Below are positions 6,750 to 12,845 of a DNA stretch of 12,845 bases, piece after piece (positions within the stretch are counted from its first letter, which is position 1; each line of letters opens with the position of its first letter). Source of the DNA: an uncultured bacterium. Lineage in GTDB: Bacteria > Patescibacteriota > Microgenomatia > UBA8517. The notes below the pieces were generated by a model. That model was not told the origin of the DNA, searched no databases, and saw nothing but the letters and a program-made list of their open reading frames with translations. The position numbers were made by a program, and so were the translations under genes. The stretch lies in NCBI GenBank assembly GCA_937928235.1, contig CALEZE010000063.1, forward strand, positions 1-12,845, given 5' to 3'.

Positions 6750-6778
6750 TTAATATGTCAACGGCTATATTCTATATA
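6750..6778 (+). promoter_or_regulatory. Possible promoter of the penicillin-binding protein gene
   Basis: TTAATA (6750-6755) and TATATA (6773-6778) are 17 bases apart and directed at the gene beginning at 6819. They overlap the divergent T-box promoter. An alternative -10, TAGAAT at 6806-6811, lies seven bases before ATG 6819 and would give a leaderless mRNA. Confidence 0.35.
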
Positions 6779-6798
6779 AGAGTGCTATTTTTTGTCAA
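6769..6798 (-). promoter_or_regulatory. Promoter of the T-box transcript
   Basis: A perfect TTGACA (6798-6793) is followed after 18 bases by TAGAAT (6774-6769); TATAGA with a 16-base spacer overlaps it. The start point would be near 6762, just ahead of stem I. The -35 box lies in the 5' region of the divergent penicillin-binding protein gene. Confidence 0.7.
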
Positions 6799-6818
6799 GC
6801 TTTGGTAGAATGAAAGGT

Positions 6819-9362
6819 ATGGCAAAATGGAAAAGTAGGCTTGCACAAAGACGAAGGACTAGAGCTAGAAAATATTCCGCTTCATTCAGGAAGAGTGAGA
6901 GAATGGTTGCCCTTGCAAAGCTTGGTTTTATTGGCGTAATTTTGTTTTTCATTGCCTCTTTTGTAGTTGTCCCGCTTCTCGCTTTTGGCCTCCCCTCTCC
7001 GGACAAAGTGGTAAGGCGCGAAGGGTTTTCAACTAAAATTTTGGACAGGAACGGAGATGTCCTTTATGACATTTTTGCAGACGAAAGAAGAACTCCAGTG
7101 ACTCTGGAACAGGTACCAGACTATTTAGAACAGGCTACGGTTGCAATAGAGGACAAAAACTTTTACAAGCATGGAGGTTTTGATCCTACAGGAATGCTTA
7201 GAGGGCTAACAAGAGTTTTCACCAGAGGTCGGGCACAAGGTGGTTCTACTTTAACCCAACAGCTTGTTAAAAATGTTCTCCTGACGCCAGAAAGGTCAAT
7301 TACAAGAAAGATACGAGAGTTTGTGTTGGCTATACAAATAGAGCGCAAATACGAGAAGGACGAAATTTTGCAAATGTACTTAAACGAGGCTCCTTATGGT
7401 GGAACTGCTTGGGGTGTGGAGGCAGCGGCCGAAACTTATTACGGCAAAAGTGTAGGGGAGCTTTCCTTAGTCGAGTCCGCAATTTTAGCAGGAATGCCAC
7501 AAAGACCCTCTGCTTATTCTCCATATTCTTCTACACCGGATGCCTACATAGAAAGAACAGCTCAGGTTTTGCGCCGCATGCGTGAGGATGACTACATCTC
7601 AAAAGAACAAGAAGAAGCGGCAGTAACCCAATTGCCTAATGTTGTTTTCCAAGAAAGGGGGGCAAGTTTTAAAGCCCCACACTTTGTGCAGTATGTGCAA
7701 AAGATTTTGGTCGAAAGATATGGTGAAGCAGTTGTTGAACAAGGAGGCTTAAGGGTCACTACGACTCTTGATCTTGAGCTACAAGAAGAGGCACAAAGTA
7801 TTGTTAAAGCGGAAATAGACAAGGTTAAGGGGCTAGCCATTTCAAATGGGGCCGCTTCCGTTATAGACCCAGAAACCGGAGAAATTTTGGCCATGGTTGG
7901 GTCCCGTGGTTTTAATGATCCGGAAATTGATGGACAGGTAAATGTAACTGTCGCGCAGAGGCAGCCTGGGTCTGCAATAAAGCCTATTACATACGCAACA
8001 GCGTTTAAGAAAGGTTACACACCGGCGACAATGATAATGGATGTTCCAACTGAGTTTCCGGGAGGTGCGGGACAACCTACATATAAGCCAGTTAATTACG
8101 ATGGTGAATACCGAGGACCGATGCATATACGCCACGCTTTGGGAAATTCTATAAATGTGGTGGCTGTAAAGATGCTTGCTATGGTTGGTATAAGGGACAC
8201 GCTCGAAACTGCTTATGACCTAGGGCTAACCACACTTGAGCCAATCAAAGAAACACTCTCTAGGGTTGGCCTTTCGCTTGCTCTTGGAGGCGGTGAGGTA
8301 AGACTTCTCGATTTAACCGCCGCTTACGGTGCCTTTATGAATGGTGGTTACCGAGTGGAACCAGTTGCCATACTTAAAGTTGAGGATGCAGACGGCAAAG
8401 TTTTGGAAGAAGTGAAACCCAAAAAGGGCAAAAGGGTCCTAGATGAGCAACACGCTTTTTTAATTGCCGACATTTTGTCGGACAACAGTGCCAGAACAGA
8501 AGTTTTTGGCCCCAATTCGCAACTTAACATACCAGGTGTCGCAGTTAAAACGGGTACAACAAACGACAAAAGGGATAACTGGACCGTGGGTGGAAATGGC
8601 AACGCGGTTGTGGGTGTTTGGGTCGGGAACAATGATAATTCACCAATGTTGCAAGTGGCTTCTGGGGTGTCTGGAGCATCCCCGATTTGGAGAAGAATTG
8701 TGACCAAGGCACTGGAAGGAAAACCAAAAACAGCTTTTGAAACACCAAATGGCATAACACAAACATCTGTTGATGTTGTCTCTGGTTATAGAGCGCATGA
8801 TGGGTTTCCTTCTCGGTTAGAGTATTTTGCAAAAGGTACTGAGCCCTCTGGCGATGACCCCATTCACACAAGGCTGAGAGTTTGTAAATCGGACGGCAAA
8901 TTGGCAACACCCTCTGACATTGCTGCTGGCAATTATGAGGAAAAGGAATATTTTGTACTAAAAGAAGAAGACCCAACGGGTGGCATTAATGGGCAAAACA
9001 TGTGGCAGAAGGGAATTTTAGATTGGATTTCCACCCAGTCTGACGCAAGATATCGTCCGCCAACGGATTATTGTGGAAGCGCAAATCCTGTAAATGTGGA
9101 ATTTATAAATCCCAAAGACAGGACTTCAAATTTGGCCAATAATTTCGAGATTCGTATTTCCGCAGCCTCAACAAGCGAGATAGTTCAAGTGGAGCTTGAA
9201 GTTGACGGAGTGAAAGTAAGGACATTTACAAAGCCGCCATTTACAGAAAATGTGAACTTAGATGATGGTGTTCACACCTTGCGCGCCAAAGCACGAGACA
9301 AAGATGGTAAGGAGTCTGACAGACAAATAAACATTGGTGTAAATACTGAGTGGGACGATTAA
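6819..9362 (+). CDS. Bifunctional penicillin-binding protein, class A (PBP1A-like glycosyltransferase/transpeptidase)
   Basis: This membrane-anchored enzyme polymerises and crosslinks peptidoglycan. Counting from ATG 6819 it has 847 residues. In order: an Arg/Lys-rich cytoplasmic tail (1-28), one transmembrane segment (about 31-57), and a GT51 glycosyltransferase with EDKNFYKHGG (111-120, catalytic Glu111), QGGSTLTQQLVKN (140-152), RKIREFVLAIQIERKY and LVESAILAGMPQRPSAYSP. The transpeptidase has SAIK (Ser385 nucleophile, Lys388), SIN (444-446) and KTGTT (577-581). An extracytoplasmic linker with Cys689 and Cys752, and an Ig-like beta domain (about 757-842) complete the protein. In-frame TTG 6792 and ATG 6810 also exist; I prefer 6819 for MAKWKSR followed by the basic tail. 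No good Shine-Dalgarno is seen. Transcribed alone or with the 127-residue gene downstream. Confidence 0.95.
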   Translation: MAKWKSRLAQRRRTRARKYSASFRKSERMVALAKLGFIGVILFFIASFVVVPLLAFGLPSPDKVVRREGFSTKILDRNGDVLYDIFADERRTPVTLEQVPDYLEQATVAIEDKNFYKHGGFDPTGMLRGLTRVFTRGRAQGGSTLTQQLVKNVLLTPERSITRKIREFVLAIQIERKYEKDEILQMYLNEAPYGGTAWGVEAAAETYYGKSVGELSLVESAILAGMPQRPSAYSPYSSTPDAYIERTAQVLRRMREDDYISKEQEEAAVTQLPNVVFQERGASFKAPHFVQYVQKILVERYGEAVVEQGGLRVTTTLDLELQEEAQSIVKAEIDKVKGLAISNGAASVIDPETGEILAMVGSRGFNDPEIDGQVNVTVAQRQPGSAIKPITYATAFKKGYTPATMIMDVPTEFPGGAGQPTYKPVNYDGEYRGPMHIRHALGNSINVVAVKMLAMVGIRDTLETAYDLGLTTLEPIKETLSRVGLSLALGGGEVRLLDLTAAYGAFMNGGYRVEPVAILKVEDADGKVLEEVKPKKGKRVLDEQHAFLIADILSDNSARTEVFGPNSQLNIPGVAVKTGTTNDKRDNWTVGGNGNAVVGVWVGNNDNSPMLQVASGVSGASPIWRRIVTKALEGKPKTAFETPNGITQTSVDVVSGYRAHDGFPSRLEYFAKGTEPSGDDPIHTRLRVCKSDGKLATPSDIAAGNYEEKEYFVLKEEDPTGGINGQNMWQKGILDWISTQSDARYRPPTDYCGSANPVNVEFINPKDRTSNLANNFEIRISAASTSEIVQVELEVDGVKVRTFTKPPFTENVNLDDGVHTLRAKARDKDGKESDRQINIGVNTEWDD

Positions 9363-9374
9363 GCTAGCCTAGTC

Positions 9375-9383
9375 TGCTATAAT
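9375..9383 (+). promoter_or_regulatory. Extended -10 promoter element
   Basis: TGCTATAAT is a perfect extended -10 (TG-N-TATAAT), located 21 bases before the GTG start at 9404 and 13 bases after the preceding stop. No -35 match is visible, as expected for extended -10 promoters. The transcript would have a leader of about 13 bases. Confidence 0.6.
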
Positions 9384-9403
9384 TAGTTGCGTGCCCCAGC
9401 AAG

Positions 9404-9787
9404 GTGGCTGAAAAACTTGCTACAGCAAAACGCTGGACGATAAGAAGGGTCGAAACAGACCCAGTTTCAGGTACTTCAAAAATAGAAGAAACGCCAGTTG
9501 GCCCAGGAATTGATAACCCCTACTCCAAGTTTATGATGGACCTTTTGGAATCTTTTAGTGCTACTATTGGAAAAGATGGCGACGGAGGAATAGCTTCTTT
9601 TGGGAGAACTCCTGTAACAATTTCTAGACAAGATGGGCTTGAAAGGTACTTGAATGTATTTCTGGGAAAAAACGAAAACTACGCTATTAGGTTTGTTACA
9701 ACAGTTGACGAAAACGGAGAAGTCGATGAGGTTGTAGGCTTTAGACTTTTTTCTGATTACGACTTAGTGGAATTAAACCTTGAGTGA
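9404..9787 (+). CDS. Hypothetical protein, 127 residues
   Basis: I do not recognise a family. The protein is soluble and acidic toward its C-terminus. The N-terminal part TIRRVETDPVSGTSKIEETPVGPG looks like short strands with turns, a helix follows (NPYSKFMMDLLESFSATIG), and the second half reads as alternating strands ending FRLFSDYDLVELNLE. No signal peptide, membrane segment or cysteine pair is present. The start is GTG at 9404, placed by a perfect extended -10 promoter just upstream; no Shine-Dalgarno is evident and the first internal ATG comes only after residue 40. Its last 15 bases overlap the 3' end of convergent pheT. It may be an independent transcription unit. Confidence 0.7.
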   Translation: MAEKLATAKRWTIRRVETDPVSGTSKIEETPVGPGIDNPYSKFMMDLLESFSATIGKDGDGGIASFGRTPVTISRQDGLERYLNVFLGKNENYAIRFVTTVDENGEVDEVVGFRLFSDYDLVELNLE

Positions 9788-10660
9788 TGCCCCGAACTTT
9801 TTCTGTAAATCTTTCAGCAACTTCTCTCTAATTATTTCTACATCTTCGTTTGTTAGTGTTTTTTTGTTGCTTTGATACCAAACACGGAAAGTGTGGGCAT
9901 CTTCATAGGTGTCATGCAATACAGCATCAACAATTAGCTTATTTGAATTGCTGATTTCATCTACCACTTCACCAACTCTGGTTTTTTCTGGAAGAATGAG
10001 TGTGAGGTCTTCCACCTGTGCAGGGTACTTAGGAATTGGAGTATAGGTAGAGACTTTCTTGCTTACATCACGCAACTTTTCCACTACGAGTTCAAAATAA
10101 TAGTACCCAGATTCAAGTTCACCAAAGGAACCAAGTAAGGAGTTTCCAGCGTTAATTTCCAGATGTCTTCCGGGTTTAAAGTTCGCCAGCTCCTCTTGTT
10201 TTAAGGTGTAGGTAACCCTTAACTTTTCGAGGAGTGCTTCCAAAATCCCCTTTGCTTTTCTGTAAGAGTAATTTGCAAAAACTGCAGCTAGCATCACCAC
10301 CTCTTTTGGAAAAGCGTTCGTTTGTGACTCGTATATGTAAAAAAAAACAAAAAGCATGAAATGGTCTGCTTCACCCGAATTTTCTTTGGCCGCTTGGACA
10401 AGGGAGGGTCTAAGAGAGGTGCGTAAATACTCTGTCCCTTTCCCTAGAGGGTTTTTAAGTTTCAAAGCATTTTTGTCAACGAAAGTTTCAGGAACTAAAG
10501 AATAAGTATAAATTTCTGTTCCACCCCAACCAGCCAAAGTTTTTTTAACTTCCATTTCAAATTCGAACGGTGAGTTTTCCAGTGGATCAGGTATTGAGCC
10601 TTCAGGGAGCTTGCTTTCGATATTGTGGTAGCCATACACTCTTGCAACCTCCTCCACCAA
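9773..10660 (-). CDS. pheT: Phenylalanyl-tRNA synthetase beta subunit, C-terminal part after an in-frame UAG
   Basis: This is the downstream part of pheT, in the same frame as the part ending at 10757. Homology is already visible before the first possible start codon: codons 324-355 read LSSLLFEV and later PSYRASDINIEED, standard B5-domain text leading into DLVEEVARVYGYHNIE. TTG 10660 and GTG 10657 are the only nearby start-like codons and would begin inside B5, so an independently initiated protein is unlikely to fold well. The B6/B7 catalytic-like module follows (KNPLGKGTEYLRTSLRPSLV). The C-terminal FDX-ACB anticodon-binding domain is intact (YTPIPKYPAQVEDLTLIL to KTLTNEDVEIIREKL). In the LFEIGKxYE-like element the sequence reads LFVFFYIYE, an odd loss of the usual Glu and Gly. 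The 3' end overlaps the gene at 9404-9787 by 15 bases. Confidence 0.85.
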   Translation of the reverse strand: MVEEVARVYGYHNIESKLPEGSIPDPLENSPFEFEMEVKKTLAGWGGTEIYTYSLVPETFVDKNALKLKNPLGKGTEYLRTSLRPSLVQAAKENSGEADHFMLFVFFYIYESQTNAFPKEVVMLAAVFANYSYRKAKGILEALLEKLRVTYTLKQEELANFKPGRHLEINAGNSLLGSFGELESGYYYFELVVEKLRDVSKKVSTYTPIPKYPAQVEDLTLILPEKTRVGEVVDEISNSNKLIVDAVLHDTYEDAHTFRVWYQSNKKTLTNEDVEIIREKLLKDLQKKFGASLKV

Positions 10661-10756
10661 GTCCTCTTCTATATTGATGTCGCTTGCGCGGTACGAAGGA
10701 ATACTTGCAGTTAATTTTGTGTCTGTGCAACTAACTTCAAATAACAGAGAGGAAAG

Positions 10757-10759
10757 CTA
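10757..10759 (-). other. In-frame UAG interrupting pheT (codon 323)
   Basis: Both halves of pheT are in one frame (11725 minus 10660 is a multiple of three) and B5 homology is continuous across the codon: KKKIDS, UAG, LSSLLFEV corresponds to the IEEI-LexLGFEV element of other PheT. The position normally carries a hydrophobic residue, and UUG (Leu) to UAG is a single change. A run of ten A lies eight bases upstream, but neither shifted frame matches the family. The next base is C, the most readthrough-prone context. Confidence 0.85.
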
Positions 10760-11725
10760 AGAGTCTATTTTTTTTTTGGTAAGTTTACTTCTAATTTTTT
10801 TGTTTATAAAGTCGATTGTGGTTGAAACCTCTTTGCCTTTATACGGATTAGGATAAATATCAAGAATGTTCTTATCCGCCTTTCCTCCAGCATGTTTCTC
10901 CAGGAGCTCTATTCCCCGTCCCACAGCTAGGCTGACATTTTCCGTATCTAGGCCCTTTTCAAAAAGTGCTGCTGCCTGAGTTCTTACAGCAAGATTCATA
11001 GAGGTTTTTCGGATCCTTGAAGGGTCATATGTCTGTACAAACAAAAGGACATTTTTGGTGTTTTCGTCTACTTCGCTAAGTGTACCACCCATTATTCCTG
11101 CCAAATCAATCAACCTACCTTCTCCGTCTTCGATAACAATGTCACCGCCGCCGAGAGTGTGTTTCTTGTCGTCCAATGTGGTTATTTCTTCACCCCTTTT
11201 GCTTTCGCGAAGAATCATCTTTGCACCCTTTATTTTGTCGTAGTCAAACATGTGAACTGGTTGTCCTAGTTCAACCATAATGTAATTACTTATATCAACA
11301 ACATTATTTATTGTTCGAATACCTACCCAGTTCAATCTTTCCTTTAACCAAGTTGGTGATTCTTTCGCTTCAACACCCCTAACAAGCACAGCTGCGAATC
11401 GTGGGCAGAGTTTTTTATCTACTTTGGCCTCTAGGTAGTCAACCTTGTCGGTAAAACCTAGATTTGGATTGTAATTGGCTCTAGCTAGTGCTGTTTTAAC
11501 ACCAAATCTGGGAAGAACCGCATAAGCTTCTCTTGCTATGCCGTAAACACTAGCGGCGTCTACCCTGTTGGTGGTTACTTCAATGTGGTAAACATCAGCA
11601 CCTTTTACTTTTTCAATCTTGTCGACAGTTGGCCCAGCAAGAGAGAGATACTCCATAATTTTCTTTGGAGTCGCCTCAGTCTTTAAAAAGTTCCTAAGCC
11701 ATTCGTCTGGAATTAAGATATCCAT
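10757..11725 (-). CDS. pheT: Phenylalanyl-tRNA synthetase beta subunit, N-terminal part ending at an in-frame UAG
   Basis: PheT pairs with PheS to charge tRNA-Phe and carries the editing site. The 322 residues before UAG cover B1 (1-75, with TTNRVDAASVYGIARE) and then B3/B4 (LNWVGIRTINNVVDISNYIM, GQPVHMFD, LAGIMGG, TQAAALFEKGLD). The OB-fold tRNA-binding B2 insertion found in most bacterial PheT between about residues 40 and 150 is absent. With the downstream part the gene encodes 650 codons rather than the usual near-800. In the editing pocket the His of GQPxH is kept (158), but NVLLEAAxFDP reads NVLLFVQTYDP, so the conserved Glu is Phe229, and TEASxRFEKG reads TQAAALFEKG. The ATG follows the pheS stop by one base, implying coupling; there is no Shine-Dalgarno. 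Confidence 0.88.
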   Translation of the reverse strand: MDILIPDEWLRNFLKTEATPKKIMEYLSLAGPTVDKIEKVKGADVYHIEVTTNRVDAASVYGIAREAYAVLPRFGVKTALARANYNPNLGFTDKVDYLEAKVDKKLCPRFAAVLVRGVEAKESPTWLKERLNWVGIRTINNVVDISNYIMVELGQPVHMFDYDKIKGAKMILRESKRGEEITTLDDKKHTLGGGDIVIEDGEGRLIDLAGIMGGTLSEVDENTKNVLLFVQTYDPSRIRKTSMNLAVRTQAAALFEKGLDTENVSLAVGRGIELLEKHAGGKADKNILDIYPNPYKGKEVSTTIDFINKKIRSKLTKKKIDS

Positions 11726-11726
11726 T

Positions 11727-12752
11727 TTAGAATTGTCGCAAAAACCTAAGGTCTGAACTATATAGCAAGCGAAGGTCTGGCACTTTTAGACCTGATTTCA
11801 TCATAAGCGCTCTTTCAACCCCCATACCAAAAGCAAACCCGGTATATTTTTTGGGATCAATACCTCCGTTTCTCAAAACCTCGGGGTGCACCATCCCAGC
11901 TCCTGCAAGTTCGAGCCAGCCTTCTTTGCAGACCTTGCAGCCTTTACCATCACAAATGTCGCAAGTGATATCGACTTCAAAGGAAGGTTCGGTGAACAAG
12001 AAGTCGTAAGGCCTCAGTCTTATTTTTCTGTCCTTTCCAAAATAATTTCTGGCAAAGAAATCAAGTGTCCCCTTGAGGTTTGAAATGGAGATGTTTTTGT
12101 CTACTACCAAACCTTCAAACTGGTGAAACATTTGGGTGTGTGAGACATCTGATTGTCTTCTGTAACACTTAGCTATATTAATCATTCTAATTGGAGGCTT
12201 TTTAAGTCTTTCCATCTCCCTTACCTGACCCGAAGAGGTGTGGGGTGTTAAAAGCATCTCTCCATACTTTTGGTGAGACTTAGTATCAACAAAGAAGGTT
12301 TCCCACTCGTCTCTTGCAGGGTGGTTTTCAGGAAAATTCAAAGCACCGAAGGAAAACCAATCCCACTCGACTTCCGGATATCTTACTCTGGTGAACCCTA
12401 TTTGGGAGAAAACTTTTGCTATTTCATCTATCGCTTTAGTGACCAAGTGGAGCGAACCTTGTTGGGGTTTCTCGCCCGGGATAGTTGCATCAAACCAGTC
12501 CCGTACTGTTTCTTTCAGGTCATTCTTTTTGTTTAGAACCGCTTTTTCGATTGCATCTTTTACGACATTTGCAACAGCACCTACCTTTCCTCTTTCTTCT
12601 TTTGCAAGACCACCAATTTCTTTTGTGATTTGAGATATTCTTCCGCTTCTTCCCAGGTAGTCAATGCGAATTTGCTCAAGTTCAGACAAATCGGAAGCCT
12701 CGGTGATTCTTAAAATCGCTTCGTTTTTCGCATTTTGCAGTTCTTCTTGCAT
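11727..12752 (-). CDS. pheS: Phenylalanyl-tRNA synthetase alpha subunit
   Basis: This is the catalytic class II subunit of the cytoplasmic alpha2beta2 PheRS. The 341 residues match the family. An N-terminal helical arm (1-85) is followed by the motif 1/2 region: GFTRVRYPEVEWDWFSFGALNFPENHPARD (119-148), LLTPHTSSGQVR (167-178) and CYRRQSDVSHTQMFHQFEG (196-214). Motif 3, GFAFGMGVERALMM, is at 305-318, with the terminal DLRFLRQF. A four-cysteine insertion, CDICDGKGCKVC (264-275; CxxC-x4-CxxC), precedes GWLELAGAGMVHPEVL. It is a zinc-knuckle-like element known in some bacterial PheS. Start ATG 12752 has no Shine-Dalgarno and lies 16 bases after the attenuator T run. Its stop is one base before the pheT ATG. 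Regulation by the upstream Phe-leader attenuator is inferred. Confidence 0.97.
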   Translation of the reverse strand: MQEELQNAKNEAILRITEASDLSELEQIRIDYLGRSGRISQITKEIGGLAKEERGKVGAVANVVKDAIEKAVLNKKNDLKETVRDWFDATIPGEKPQQGSLHLVTKAIDEIAKVFSQIGFTRVRYPEVEWDWFSFGALNFPENHPARDEWETFFVDTKSHQKYGEMLLTPHTSSGQVREMERLKKPPIRMINIAKCYRRQSDVSHTQMFHQFEGLVVDKNISISNLKGTLDFFARNYFGKDRKIRLRPYDFLFTEPSFEVDITCDICDGKGCKVCKEGWLELAGAGMVHPEVLRNGGIDPKKYTGFAFGMGVERALMMKSGLKVPDLRLLYSSDLRFLRQF

Positions 12753-12768
12753 AGAATTAGTTTACATC

Positions 12769-12791
12769 AAAAAACCTCCCCTTAGGGAGGT
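12769..12791 (-). terminator. pheST attenuator terminator
   Basis: ACCTCCC (12791-12785), a TAAG loop and GGGAGGT (12780-12774) form a perfect 7-bp stem that runs into six T (12774-12769). It precedes the pheS ATG by 16 bases. Confidence 0.85.
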
Positions 12792-12813
12792 GTCAAAGTA
12801 ATCTCTACCTCCC
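12785..12813 (-). promoter_or_regulatory. pheST antiterminator helix
   Basis: GGGAGGT (12813-12807) is perfectly complementary to ACCTCCC (12791-12785), the left arm of the terminator, so the two helices exclude each other. Just upstream, ACCTTCTCC (12827-12819), within the leader peptide codons, can pair with GGGAGGT in turn. The order 1:2, 2:3, 3:4 is the classic arrangement of ribosome-controlled attenuators. Confidence 0.75.
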
Positions 12814-12815
12814 AG

Positions 12816-12845
12816 TTAGGAGAAGGTAAAGCCAAAAAATTTGGA
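12816..12845 (-). CDS. Phe-rich leader peptide of pheST (5' end outside the window)
   Basis: Reading from the window edge, codons TCC AAA TTT TTT GGC then TTT ACC TTC TCC TAA encode SKFFGFTFS-stop. Four of nine codons are Phe, ending three bases before segment 2 of the attenuator in front of pheST. This mirrors the pheM leader peptide of E. coli pheST (ending FFFYFST). Ribosomes stalled at these Phe codons when Phe-tRNA is scarce would cover segment 1, free segment 2 to pair with segment 3 and let transcription continue. The start codon and ribosome site lie beyond the window, so the frame is assumed rather than shown. Confidence 0.7.
   Translation of the reverse strand, partial: SKFFGFTFS

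Larger units (their letters stand above)
6432..6762 (-). promoter_or_regulatory. T-box riboswitch leader (tRNA-sensing transcription attenuator)
   Basis: The leader binds uncharged tRNA and switches between antiterminator and terminator. Stem I runs 6745-6646, closed by GGCT/AGCC and AGCAG/CTGCT helices separated by a UGAGA/UGA kink-turn. The specifier loop has AAGUAG on the 5' strand and GAAUUACC (6663-6656) on the 3' strand. AAGAGA forms the bulge motif, and the TTGGGC/GCCCAA hairpin has a GGTAGGTGAAA loop as the distal element. A stem II-like pair of overlapping helices follows. Stem III is a perfect 10-bp helix (6566-6557 with 6519-6510). The T-box CAAGGTGGTACCGCG is at 6505-6491. The UGGU in the bulge fits a tRNA whose discriminator base is A. 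The specifier is UAC (Tyr, 6659-6657) or UUA (Leu, 6660-6658); tyrS downstream favours Tyr. Confidence 0.95.

Noticed and set aside
9384..9410. GTG at 9391 as the start of the 127-residue gene
   Set aside because: It is in a different frame and meets a stop within a few codons. GTG 9404 opens the long frame.
10740..10790. Frameshift at the ten-A run as the reason for the split pheT
   Set aside because: Both halves are in the same frame, and B5 homology resumes directly after UAG without a shift. The two shifted frames reach stops within 20 codons and show no PheT similarity.
1..12845. UGA reassigned to glycine as in Gracilibacteria/SR1
   Set aside because: UGA ends the HAD, nucleoside hydrolase, phosphoribosyltransferase-like and 127-residue genes at sensible places, and no conserved Gly is encoded by UGA.
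1..12845. tRNA or rRNA genes, CRISPR arrays, insertion sequences, prophage or defence genes
   Set aside because: I saw no tRNA cloverleaf, rRNA core sequence, spaced direct repeats, transposase or integrase motifs on either strand.

Overview
The window looks like part of a small, tightly packed genome of Candidate Phyla Radiation (Patescibacteria) type. This is an inference. It rests on moderate-to-low GC, gaps of only 1 to 20 bases or 1-4 base overlaps between genes, a PheT without the usual tRNA-binding (EMAP-like) insertion, almost no Shine-Dalgarno sequences, and several genes with no recognisable family. UGA is the ordinary stop of several genes here, so the UGA=Gly code of Gracilibacteria/SR1 does not apply. 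A class-level assignment is not possible from this window.

Layout. Minus strand, 1-1954: recG, missing its last residues at the window edge. Plus strand, 2024-2392: an unknown 122-residue protein, divergent from recG. Minus strand, 6762 down to 2369: a T-box riboswitch, a phosphoribosyltransferase-like protein, a hairpin region, a HAD phosphatase, a nucleoside hydrolase, tyrS, and a 34-residue membrane protein coupled to the tyrS stop codon. Plus strand, 6819-9362: a bifunctional penicillin-binding protein, followed by an unknown 127-residue protein at 9404-9787. Minus strand, 12845 down to 9773: the pheST operon, preceded by an attenuator.

The most interesting content is regulatory. The window holds two different devices that sense amino acid supply. 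The first is a complete T-box (tRNA-sensing) leader with kink-turn, specifier loop, stem III, antiterminator and terminator. It sits in front of an unfamiliar phosphoribosyltransferase-like gene, and the same-strand run continues to tyrS. The second is a leader in front of pheST whose upstream frame ends SKFFGFTFS-stop, with four Phe codons in nine. It is followed by mutually exclusive antiterminator and terminator helices, the same logic as the E. coli pheM leader of pheST.

The main anomaly is an in-frame UAG inside pheT. Homology continues in the same frame on both sides, so this is not a frameshift. It is either a nonsense mutation or sequence error, or a suppressed codon. PheT also departs from its family at residues thought to form the editing site. 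HAD phosphatase, nucleoside hydrolase and phosphoribosyltransferase-like protein together suggest nucleoside/base salvage next to tyrosyl-tRNA synthesis.
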